Shown here piece by piece: positions 22,801 to 33,548 of a stretch of 38,850 nucleotides of DNA. Within the stretch, counting starts at the first letter, position 1; the number at the start of each line of letters is the position of its first letter. The notes below the pieces were generated by a model. The model saw only the letters and a list, made by a program, of their open reading frames with translations, was not told the origin of the DNA and did no database searches. The stretch spans positions 1-38,850 of the forward strand of contig JAOXYB010098048.1 in the NCBI GenBank assembly GCA_028565635.1, written 5' to 3'. The stretch is from Phoronis ovalis. Taxonomy: Eukaryota; Phoronida; Phoronidae. The position numbers and the translations under genes are program-made.

Positions 22801-24093
22801 ATTTACAACTTTCTTACAAATCGGGTTCTTTTTAAAAGTCACGCACAATAATTAGAGAGATTGACAGGGAAATGTTAGCTAATTTCGAGGTTCATTTATG
22901 TTGAATGAAAAGTGCATCTATCTTTTATTTATTTTTTACTGTGTATAACACAATTGATCACCTGCATCTATAGAAAGTTAAACTGCGCATAATTAGGATT
23001 GTTGGAATGCTTAATTTATGTCATTTACTTTATAAGGATCGATCCTGCATAAAAAATGAATTCGTGGTCATTCATACAGTGAAAAATATTTTTTTTATAC
23101 AACAATTCTATTTATGTTGCTGAGAAATAAATAGTTTGACTAATAATTCTTCCTAAACCCGCTATAAATGTGAAAAAATGTACATGACATTTTATTAGTG
23201 AATAAGTAAAATTAATTTGGAAACTGATATTTTTCAATGCTTTGTATGCTAGGCTAGCCCTCAAATTTCACATTTCTCGCAATATCCCGTGGTGGACGAG
23301 ACTTGAAACCCTAAGATTGATATAGATATTTTTTAACAGTTGCTCGATATGAGTAATCTGAATAATTGCTAGCAACCCAACAACTTGCCAAACAGTACAA
23401 CAGACTAATCATTAATTCTCAAATCCAATGAAAATCGACTACTTGACATCCACTATTAAAACATACAGCAATCCGTACAGATTGAGTTATCGATTTGTAT
23501 GTAGATAAGTCAATTGCTGGCAAATTATGAACTTGCTTACTTGGCTCTATAAGCTCTCAAGTGATCTCATTTCAAATTGGCGAGTGTCGAGTGGTGGACT
23601 ATACTAGATTGCACAAGTCGACAACTTGAGTATAGCTAAACCCTTGACTATATACAGTTTTTCCCGGCATGTTTTGTTATACTCAATGATGAAAATTATA
23701 CCTAGCATATATAATGATATATTATAAACATATTAACTTATAAATTTATAAAGGTAGATGGCGCTGATATGTTATAAAGTACTTTTCTGCTAGATGACAG
23801 ATTTTAATGCATAGCAGCTTACTGAATGATACCTCACTCATTACTTGAATAAAACGATTAAAGTTGTTGCTATATCTACTAATAATTTATCACAAATGTT
23901 GCAAATTAACACTGTTTTACACATAGATTCGACGTGCAATTAGTAAAACAGATATTTTTACGTTTTAAAATCAATAGAATGTTATAAAACAACATAAAAC
24001 AAATACATTAAACATTCTAAACAACAGGTCAAATCAGAGACGGAAAGAAAGTAAATGTGTGTTTGACCTGCAGTTCAGTTAGTTGAGTCTTTG
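19801..24093. other. Long non-coding stretch downstream of the second bHLH gene
   Basis: AT-rich sequence with no recognised gene. The 89-codon open stretch at 20407-20676 and the shorter ones at 20720-20914 and 22006-22221 (+ strand) lack domains. A single AGATGGCGC at 23757-23765 matches the CTCF core, but one site is not evidence of binding. Confidence 0.35.
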
Positions 24094-25465
24094 TCATTGT
24101 CGTAATTGCCGATGAAGGAGGTAAGACTCAGGCAAAATTTGGTAATTACGACTCTGTTCTTTAATTTGTTTCTGGATATAAATGCTATCCCATATTTTTA
24201 GAGTCTGAGACAATGCCCAAATATAGTTATAAGCAACTCTTAATGTTTCGATTTTCGTAAGCCTTTGACTTTCGTCGTTGTTGGAATTAGATAGTGGCAG
24301 AATTTGTCTCAAACAATCGAGAGCTTCATTTAATCCGTGCATTCGATTTCTTTCACGATTATTAGCTTTTAATCTTCTTACTTTTTTTACTTGTTTAACT
24401 ATTAATGGATTCTTCTTTACCCTTGGCTTATTTTTTACTTTTACACAATCTGTTGCGCTAGTTGAAATGTCACTGGATTCTTCGTTAAAAAGGTTTTCCA
24501 CTGACTTGCAGCTTTTCAAACATAGTTGGTTTTCACAATGTGTCTGCTGCTGATTTGATCCTAAATCTGAAAATTAAAAGCATCAATTTATTTAATAATT
24601 AGCTATAAATCAAACAAGATATAGATACACGTAGGTAACTTTTACGTGCTCAGATATAACTGAAATTTGTTTGCTGTACAAGATATTTTGGCATTCTCTT
24701 CTCGTTGCCTACAGACACGAACACTTTCCTCTTGGAATATAAACTATTCGAGACCTTTACGTTTTGACCAAACCACCGGGCTTTTATCATGAAGATGTCG
24801 GGTTGGTTTTGTTTTCATTGTTTAATTTTATTAATAAGTTATGAATTATCACAGTTTATTTCTAATTTATCTTTGTTGATTACCCCTTGTGTACAGACAA
24901 GTAGTATGATATGTTAGAAACGGTAACAGTTCTTCGCCATAAAAGCTAATTTATCACTTCTCTTGCGGTCTTGCGTTCATAAAACAAAAGAACGTTACTG
25001 GCCTAAATGGCAATTTTCGTTAAAAAATGCAATTAGGTAAGAGTAAAATGTATAACAGGAACAAATAAATAAAAATGTTAACATAAAAATACAATGACAA
25101 GGTGCCATTTAACTTTTCATGATGTACTTGAGCTTTAATAGGTTGTAAACAATTATAAACAAATAATTTCAATTATTTCTTAAAAAGAAATATTACACAT
25201 TCAGCATTTCTAGTAAATCTTCAAAAGAACCCGATTTACAGAGCTTTGTGCTTTTCAAGAATATCCTAATTATTACTCGATAAATTAAATACTACATATA
25301 ACTGTACCTGTAAAGTATAACTCTGACATCCAACATTGCCTATCTACAGTCCTTTTGACATTTAGTTAAAAGGGGTACAAAATAATCAATATTATCGATA
25401 ATGTAAAACTTTTAGTATCAATTTGATACCTACTCAGACATACCTGATACAACGTCCGAATCCAT
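24094..25465 (-). CDS. Neurogenin-like bHLH factor, diverged paralogue (two coding exons)
   Basis: The coding sequence is join(24094-24566, 25444-25465) on the - strand, predicting 164 residues. The bHLH lies at about residues 70-129. The basic region [20 protein letters not shown] is followed by a loop three residues longer than in the upstream paralogue, then [20 protein letters not shown]. This places it with neurogenins, although the basic region has ANN in place of the usual AND. The N-terminus is short and polar, with a Lys-rich stretch at about 51-70. The C-terminal tail is only about 35 residues, so the Ser/Tyr-rich half of the first gene is missing. The N-terminal exon is supported by donor GTATGT, acceptor TTTTAATTTTCAG and an exact phase-1 join (G|AT = Asp8). 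It should act as a nuclear E-box-binding proneural factor with an E-protein partner. A start at the internal TTG (24519) is unlikely. Confidence 0.9.
25444..25465 (-). other. First coding exon (22 nt) of the diverged bHLH gene
   Basis: Encodes MDSDVVS plus the first base of codon 8. The ATG is at 25463-25465 (preceded by CCGGA) and the donor GTATGT follows the exon. Joining to the acceptor at 24566/24567 restores the frame as ..[17 protein letters not shown].. without a stop. The intron is 877 bp. Confidence 0.8.
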
Positions 25466-25665
25466 TCCGGTAAAAACTCACAATTCAGTCGATTTGATGC
25501 AATAAGATTTTCTAAAAATTTGTAATGTCAATTTTTGTCGGATTTGTCATTAAACGTGAGTATGCCAATAATTTTACTTCGAAATCTGAATAAATCGTTA
25601 AAGAAATTGTTGTAGAAGATATTTACATACGAGCCTGAGCTTCCTTTTAAGTACCTTGCTTCTGG

Positions 25666-25714
25666 CACGTGTAATTGTTAGTAGACACGCGACTGTTATA
25701 TTTATATCTATTGG
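25666..25714 (-). promoter_or_regulatory. Promoter of the diverged bHLH gene: TATA, CCAAT, Hes/E-box sites
   Basis: On the - strand the order is CCAAT (25710-25714), TATAAATA (25699-25706), CACGCG palindrome-like site (25686-25691) and CACGTG (25666-25671) near the predicted start at about 25672. This gives a 5' UTR of about 200 nt before the ATG at 25465. The CACGCG and CACGTG pair is the same site class as upstream of the first bHLH gene, which suggests shared Hes/bHLH control. This is inference from sequence. Confidence 0.5.
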
Positions 25715-26196
25715 TTGGTAATAAATGAGACTCCCCGCGGTCTTATCACAAAATATCAAATATTTTTATATTTTATGAAAATAGTTTCTATGCCAATTTG
25801 TTGCCCGAGACGGAAATCGTGGTAGGTTTTAGCGTTCATGATTAAAACAACTATTATGCTTTCTTTAGTGATATACAACATGCTAACCTATTTGCCGAAA
25901 TTATATTTTGCTTTAAAAGTGAAAATTGTCCACATTTACTCTGCCATCCACACTAGTTCAAATTCACGTATTTGCCAATAATATAATTTGAAATGAAAGT
26001 CGTGCCAATTATGAAATGATAGGAATTTCTTATTATTACGTAACACTTAACTGCATTTGTTATTTTACTAATTTCCAACTTTTCCCCTTGCTTAATGAAA
26101 ACAAATGCACGGTATAAATCATAAAATACCTTTTTATAAAATGATTTCCTAAACATTGTGAATTTTGTAGGCTTTGTTGCAATAAATGCTAAAGCC
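25715..26196. other. Non-coding upstream region of the diverged bHLH gene
   Basis: AT-rich, containing only a 67-codon - strand open stretch of biased composition (25953-26156). Possibly distal promoter sequence of the gene at 24094-25465. Confidence 0.35.
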
Positions 26197-26204
26197 TATA
26201 TAAG
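26197..26204 (+). promoter_or_regulatory. TATA-like box upstream of a 103-codon ORF
   Basis: TATATAAG within GCCTATATAAGCGCAGG, about 80 bp upstream of the ATG at 26283. It is a good TATA match with a GC-rich 3' flank, but unsupported by any recognised gene. Confidence 0.3.
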
Positions 26205-26282
26205 CGCAGGTATTGTGTGAGAGTAGTCTCTGTAAGCAAAGTACAACATAGTATAGCAATTTTTTAATTTATTGATTCTTGA

Positions 26283-26594
26283 ATGTCTAAGGAGTATAAA
26301 GAATCACGATTTTACGTTGTCGCCACTAAAATTAATTATTATTTGCCTTCCTCCTCGAACAAAGTGTTGTACTTCTTTGACGTCTTAAAGAGATTTAAAA
26401 CAGGGAGATATGTACCAAATGTAAGAATGTTATCAACATATACACACGTACTTGTAAATAGTTTCATCAGGTTGATAATCCGTCTAGGTAGAGATAATAA
26501 TAAATCCAAGACATACTTCGAAACCGTCAATATAATTGGTTGTGATCAAGATTTAACATTATGGAACGAAAGAGTAACTTGTTTTGCATACTGA
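26283..26594 (+). CDS. Hypothetical 103-residue ORF (possible orphan gene)
   Basis: A single open frame from an ATG with weak Kozak context (T at -3). The protein is basic and aromatic-rich without low-complexity runs; it starts MSKEYKESRFYVVATKINYY and ends WNERVTCFAY. No domain, signal peptide or membrane segment is recognised. Supporting context is the TATA-like box at 26197-26204 and an AATAAA at about 26667 just downstream. Against it, several unrelated ORFs of this length occur in this AT-rich window by chance. Confidence 0.2.
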   Translation: MSKEYKESRFYVVATKINYYLPSSSNKVLYFFDVLKRFKTGRYVPNVRMLSTYTHVLVNSFIRLIIRLGRDNNKSKTYFETVNIIGCDQDLTLWNERVTCFAY

Positions 26595-26599
26595 TTTTA

Positions 26600-29500
26600 T
26601 ACTTATCTACACGACTATGAGAAGGCTGTATATCTTTTTGAAGTTTTAAGAAAGTGTTTCATTTTTAAATAAAATACCACAACTTAGTTCTTACAGAGTA
26701 TTTATTATACCTACCGACGATCTTCAGTATGCAGATTTTTAATTTATTTTATAAGTCATTGTGATCAAATTATGAATGAAATTTATCTGCAGTGTCTAGT
26801 CATATATTACCCTTCCATGTTATGTATCATTATCCGGGCATTATGGCTCTATAAACTTTAATAAGCAATGCTGAAGCGTTCTAGTGCTACATACCATACC
26901 TCTTACACCCACGCCATCTTATTATAGTTTTCCAGTTGAACAAAGTGGTCTCTTTTTATAAGTGGAATTCAAGTATAAACTCAATACAACGTCTATTTTG
27001 CATCGTTGAAATTTCCAACTAATAGAGACTCTACCTGACGTGTAACGCTACTGAATATATTTGAGAAATTCCAGAATAAATAACAAAACATATATCATCA
27101 TATAACCGTGCATTTTAAACATTTCTAATGAACGTAAGTGCGCATGCGCATAAAACAAAGGGGCGGGAATATTGAAATGTGAAAAACACATTTTAAGTGG
27201 TAAAATTCAATTGTGGATTGTTTTTTTGAAAGAAATTTGCACCTTTTTGTTTAGAAATTAATTGACTGAGTTAATTATGAGTTAGCAGAAGGTTTTTTAA
27301 AACCATTTATCGTCTGAATAGATTAATTCTAAGCTCAGTTACACAATAAAAAGCGCCGAGAGTGTTTTTCACCATCCACCTGGTAGAATTTTGCATTATA
27401 AATGCGTTCCTAAACCACCTATTTTTGATTCTTTTTAACGAAACATTTAATTATGTGTAGTTTACAAGCATTAATCATAATTCTGTCGTTATTTGTAGCG
27501 TTAATTTCTCACCTGCTTAGATATAAAGCATTGTTCTCTCAACGAGTGCTCAGCGAATTCAGAAAACTACAATAACTCAATCTACTCGCCACAGTTTCTG
27601 CAAGCAGTGTTAATGACAAGTAACAAAAGATATTAAAAAAAACTTTATCAGGTTCTTCAAAATATAAGAAAAATTATAAATTTATGACTCTTGCGGAGAA
27701 ATATGTATTTGCCTTCTGTCTCTAATCGAAACTATTTGTTATACGTCTCAGTGAGTGACATCTAACTGTATGTATGCAGTTTGCTGGCCGACAACTGTTG
27801 GATACAAGCAACAAGTAATGAGTCGGTTTGATCCAAATAGGTAACCCCGCTTATTATATAGCCCTTTTTTATGAAAGCCCATTTCAAATGCTTGCAAAGG
27901 AGTAGTAGACCTCGTTTGAATAAACGCCCCCTTTTCATCATTTTGTATGTTGGTAAGCAGATATTTTTCTTAAATTTCCATGTGTGCATTATACCTTAGA
28001 ACACAAACACCTCTATTCTCCATTCACGTTAATACTGTCATCAAGTTGAATTAACTACTTTGCATTTAGTAATGGACAACTATCTTCCAAACCAACTACA
28101 CCAAAGTGAAAACGGCATGAAACTACTTCACTTAAATTCTTAAATTTCTTAAAACTAGTTTTTATGGATTTATAAGCATTAAGAATGTGATATGTAGGAA
28201 TTTTATTCAAAATATTGGAATTGTGTTCAAACTCAATGAACTTGGATGGGTGCACATTGAATTATAAGAAGTTTTTCTGGAAATAAGACAAATCTTTCCA
28301 TGGAAGCAATATAGTTACTAGATATAGAAACTTCAGAGATTTGTAAGATTCATATTCTCTTTCCTATTTTGAGTTTAACATATTATTGAAAAAAGAACCT
28401 GGTCACCAGGTATGATATTATGATATGTATTTTTAAAATGGTTTTACGGCAAAGTAAGGTTTGGATTTTATAACCCTCGTCTCGGTCTGTAGCTGTGCCT
28501 TGCTATTCAGATATGCCCAGGGTAAATACTTTTATATGAATATTTGCGGGCAATTTACTGGTCTTTGTTCAAGTTTGATGCTCCAATACAATGTATAGAA
28601 GGTGTATCTGTTAAACAATAGATAGCTTGTCATATTTTGTAATTATTACCTATTACCTACATGTACTACTCTTCAATGTTTTTATTGTTTTACAACTAGC
28701 CTCGTAATTCGTCTAGACATTTTTTTGCATCTGGCAAATAACACGTCCGTCAATGAAGTAGAATTATACACTTCGGGTATCAATAGCGGATCCAGTGGGA
28801 GCTTTGCGGGTGTGTAACTGCATCCCCGAACTACATGTGTATCAAATACTGCATGCAAATCATTTAAGTTTAGTAATTAAGTCTTTATGTGGTAGCATCC
28901 GCTATGAGCAATAGAACTGTTTTGTAGCAAAGTCCCTAGGACTATAAAAAATAGTTCTGCCGGTTATAGGTTTATATATCCTACCAGCTGCACATTGTGT
29001 GCAGATACTGCAGACAGTGATTCAAATTTAACATTTTTATGTTTAAGAAGATTGACTAAAATTAAGTAATTAACTATCGTTTTGATACTGATTTATATGT
29101 CATAATAAATAGCATATGTGACAATACCCAACGTACATAACCCGGATACATGTACCAGTCACCCAGAATGGCAGACGGACAGCGTTGCTAATTTATGTTC
29201 TGTCATTGTTACTGAGAAATTGCGGAATTGGCGTATTTCGAATATTCAAAGCATGGTCAAGTTAGCCAACACTGCTTTTGTGAGAACCTGTACGAGTATC
29301 TATTTAAAAAGCCACACATACATTTGTTTAAACCTGTTGCCAGGGACCAAATTCATAAAGATGCCTTGCAAATTTCCGTTTTCCACTATGACGTCATGAA
29401 TATGCCCAAACGCAAAATGCCATCAATAATTAATGCCAAAATTATTTGGTTCTTAGAATAACAATATTTCAAAAACTTGTTTATTAAAGCATTACCTCGA

Positions 29501-32500
29501 AGTAGAAGAACCACTTTGACATGGTATTTTCCAGAGCACAATTAACCTTATTAAGGTAAAACAAAAGACAGGTGTGATTAGGTCAAAGTCGACGCTTTCA
29601 ATAATCTGAGACTAACATTCACCCCCCCCGGTGCGTTCGGACATGATTTGTATAACTTCACGTCAAATTTTACGACATTTTTCATATTTATGTATCATTT
29701 AGAAGCTGATAATTAACAATTCTTAAAAAAAGTTTTCAATATTGAAATCAATCGTTAAGTTAAACAAAGTTGGTCAACAAAAACAAAACCAAAGCCAGTG
29801 GCATAATTAAATGAATGCAAATAAAGGAATTATGAATTGGCATCAATTAGGCTAGACATTTAAGTACTTGTATAAAACTAGTTAATTAATTTTTAAGTTA
29901 TTGTACATGTAAATCAAAATAACATTATGTGAAAAGCAAAAATAATCCAGTTCCAGACAAGACAGAAAAATCTAAATTAGGTAACGGTGCTAAAAAAAAC
30001 ACCTATGTAGTTTCAATACGGTCGGTGAGGTGAGAACATGAAATAAAACATTCTTTAAAATGAAATTATTTTTTTGTTCATGCTACCAATTTTAAATCAG
30101 TTAAAACTTACTCGTACTATTGCTTCTAATAACCATTACTTTTAATCAGAAATTTAAATATTTATGAAATTAATCCCACTTAAAGCGGACGACTTGCCAC
30201 ACGCTTAGGCATTTCATAGATAAGACCTGTCTCAACGAGACAAAAAATGCGAATCTTCACTAGTGATAGTAATTATTTCATAAGATGTGCATGTCAGAGA
30301 TGTTGATCTAGAGTCTCGCATGGGATCTCGCATTAAACAAGTAATAATCAGAGATGGATAAATAAGTCTCTGACAGTGGTGGATTTAAGAGGATCTGAGG
30401 GTTTGGTCGTATTTACTAATAATCCCTTAAATCGACCTTAGATCCGCACCTGCTCTGAAGACCAGATCTGTCATATTTCTTAGTGGAAGAGGATTATTTC
30501 CTGACCAAATTTTAAATCTTATTCAAGAATCTATCGTATTACATATATATTTTATTTAAAATAATTTTTAATCTATAATTATAAATCAAAGGCTTTATAT
30601 AAGTTTCAACGTCTTTACTCATACTTGATAACTTGTTTAATTTTAGTTTATTTAGTTTATATATTGTTATCTGTCTGCTTATTATTGTTATTCTTTTTGT
30701 ATTTTTTTATTCTTTTTACATGTGTTGCTTATGTATTTGCTCTTGATACGAAATAAAGAATATTCTAGTAAAAATAAAGATGCTGTAAATGGGAAAATGG
30801 CCTATACCCATGATCCACTCCGCGATCTACGTTACTTTAATACACCACTGCAGTTTGTATATTTTTTCTAACATAAAAACATGGACGCAGCAGAAAAGGA
30901 AAGATAAAAAGTCAGTTATGCATTACTCGCCATAGTGGAAGAAATGATCAGAAATACGATGGGTTTACCTACCCTCAAGCATGTGCTCTTCAAACGTAAC
31001 AGGTAATACAGAACAAGTTAATCATTTTACGGCCGGCTCGCCAAAGCACATAAAAACTGCTCATAAACACAGATACACAAACATAAATGAGGTATATGTC
31101 AGGTAGCCATTACAGAATTCCATCTTTACCTAGCAAATCTCTGTCATAACGGAATGTTTGTTATCTGTGGCTCCTCATTATTACTTGAAAATGAACCGAT
31201 AAATAACATTATACACTTCCAAAGATAAGGCGATTCTCCTTGAAAAAGAAACTTTAATAAAAGTAGGCAAACCAACATTGTTAATTTACATATGTTTTAT
31301 TAAATTAAAGGTTCAAAAAATTGACTTGGCGCCTAGGTTTTTGTTTGTCAAATTCATTAGATTCTAGCCTGTCGTCAATAATCATGGTAATTTTTAGGTA
31401 GAATATTTTATAATTTAGAAGTTATTATTTGTGATTACTGAATAGACATATTTACAAATACCATAAAATTTTAAGCAGGTATTTTTTCAAATTTGTATAG
31501 TACTAGGTTCTGTTTTTTTCACTTTGGTAAACGATTTGTTTTGTTTTTTTCAAGTAAAGATGTATATGCAGACTCTAATAAAAAATAAACACTTGCAAGT
31601 TAAGTTATGTATTCTACACAAACTTATAAATTTACAAAGTCTGAAAATTGCTCAAAATTAATGACGTTATCAGCAGACAGATATATACAGGGATTGAAAA
31701 ACATGTATATACACGCAAAATGGCGATTTGTAACTACTGCATGCTTAAGAAAATAACACATTAAAAAACGAACATGGTTAACAGATATTTAAATGATGCA
31801 TTTATATGCAGATCACTAAGTAATACGCAATAAATATGAATAAAAATGAAAACAATCGTACTAGTTATAAACTCGGGATACCAGTATGGAAATACGTTAT
31901 CATTTGGTGTATCATAGATTAATATACTAGTCGTTCTAATTAATTAACAAATAGATAAATTGATTTAGATATTTCAATCCTTATATCTGAAGAGCGTACG
32001 CGTGCTGGCTCTTAAATGAATTAAGCTATTACAATAAAATAATTAGTTGATTATAACGTAGTGAGCTAATATTTACAACGATCGTCATCCAAAATAACCA
32101 GTGCTTTGCTTAAAAAATATATCTGGATTTTGAAGAAAGATTACGTATATGAGTAAGTTAAGGTAAATTAATGATTACTAGTTGCTAAGGTTACATGAAA
32201 TGACACATTGTCAATATAGTTTTTTGTCCAGCACTGATTTGCCTTTGTATACCGAAACATGACATTTGCACACATAACCACTTTAACACTGTATATTCCA
32301 CCGCAATAACAATCAAACACCGCCGGACTATTTTAAAACTTGTAAATGCAAAAAATATATTAAAGAACTTTAGAACACCACTTTACAAAACATGATTTGG
32401 AAATAAATAAATTAAGAATATAGTTAAGAAAATATATATAAAAAAAACAAAGTTGATGAAATATACCGTTCTGGTGTATATTGAAGCTTTGATAAATTTG

Positions 32501-33020
32501 AAAAAGTATTTGTTAACGAACTGCTTTATTTGTATATTTAAAATCGGAAGAGGCAATTATTGTTTTCGAAATGAGGATTTTAATTCTATATAATCTTTCG
32601 TAGTTAAATACATAATGGTGATCGCGTCCATTCTTCTAAGATCGAGCCCTATCATTACCCCAAATAATGAATTTCTGAAAACCTGTGTTTATCAAAATAG
32701 CCTATGATTGAATAATTAGCAGAGTTATCAAGCTACCGATGACTTTAAGTATCACAATTATGAGGCCGTTATTCAAAAGAGATCAAATCTCACTTTAATT
32801 TCGGAATGTTAAACTAAACTAAATACTGCATTTCTGTTGACGTTGTTGCATACAGTGGACGGAAAACAGTTATTTTACTTAGAAATTTGTATATTGCATT
32901 ACCATAACATGTTACCTAAATTCGTTATTATATTAGAAAAAAAACAAACTCTTCAATATAATTAAGATAATTTGCTGTTTCTCTATATCGCAGTTTATTT
33001 TCACAACCTCTGATCCTACA
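26600..33020. other. Long non-coding stretch
   Basis: No gene identified. It contains a perfect NRF-1 palindrome plus a GC/E2F-like box (27139-27169). Two overlapping open stretches at 29118-29461 lack domains. There is a C-run at about 29622-29629. Scattered GGATCC/GGATCT-type segments (about 28788, 30390, 30440) resemble old dispersed repeats without assignable boundaries. Confidence 0.35.
27139..27169. promoter_or_regulatory. NRF-1 palindrome next to a GC/E2F-like box
   Basis: TGCGCATGCGCA at 27139-27150 is the perfect palindromic NRF-1 consensus. GGGGCGGGAA at 27160-27169 matches an Sp1/E2F-type site. Such pairs are typical of TATA-less housekeeping promoters. No adjacent coding exon was recognised on either strand. 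Confidence 0.4.
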
Positions 33021-33027
33021 GTATCTA

Positions 33028-33047
33028 TTAGAGTGGATCCACTCTAA
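33028..33047. repeat. Perfect 20-bp palindrome
   Basis: TTAGAGTGGATCCACTCTAA is its own reverse complement. It may be a transposon footprint or a dimer-binding site. No other copy was noticed. Confidence 0.6.
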
Positions 33048-33548
33048 GGGTTCATTATGCAGAAATGTATTTTTAAGTTTCGTTATCAAACTTTATTATG
33101 ATATACATGTACATTGCAGCATGAATAAAGTGTATTACGCGTACCAATTAAATCACTAGTAATATAGTCACTCGATCGTGACTAAAGCTATACCATAAAC
33201 AAAGTAACTTCGCCTGTCCCGCACAAAAGCATTACAGTCCTCAAAAATAATGTACAGTAGCACACAAGGTCTCCGTGCACATGCTCTAGTGATTTTGATG
33301 TTGAACAAATGGTTCGTATAGAACAGAACAGAACAGAGGTAAACGTCAAAATTTGAATATTGCTACTTTTATAAGAAATATACATTTGATTTGAATGAGT
33401 CTTATCAGTGATTTTAGATATTTCATATTTTAAAAAGTGATTAATTATTTTGAAACCAGGAGGTTCCTGAATGGCAGTTCGCCGGTAATTCGTCATTGCA
33501 TAAAAGAGAGTCTATTACCGTTCAGTCAACTTTCTAAATAATATCATA

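Noticed and set aside
23757-23765. AGATGGCGC as a CTCF site
   Set aside because: Only the nine-base core fits and the 5' half of the consensus does not; a single partial match is weak.
24278-24553. Plus-strand ORF of 91 codons across the second bHLH gene
   Set aside because: Antisense shadow of the bHLH exon, whose - strand frame has clear family conservation.
29118-29461. Two overlapping ORFs of 93 and 77 codons that might be one frameshifted gene
   Set aside because: Neither half resembles a known family, and joining them would be arbitrary.
33188-33496. Minus-strand 102-codon ORF with a QEPPGF segment
   Set aside because: Considered as a retroelement remnant, but no reverse transcriptase or other motif supports it.
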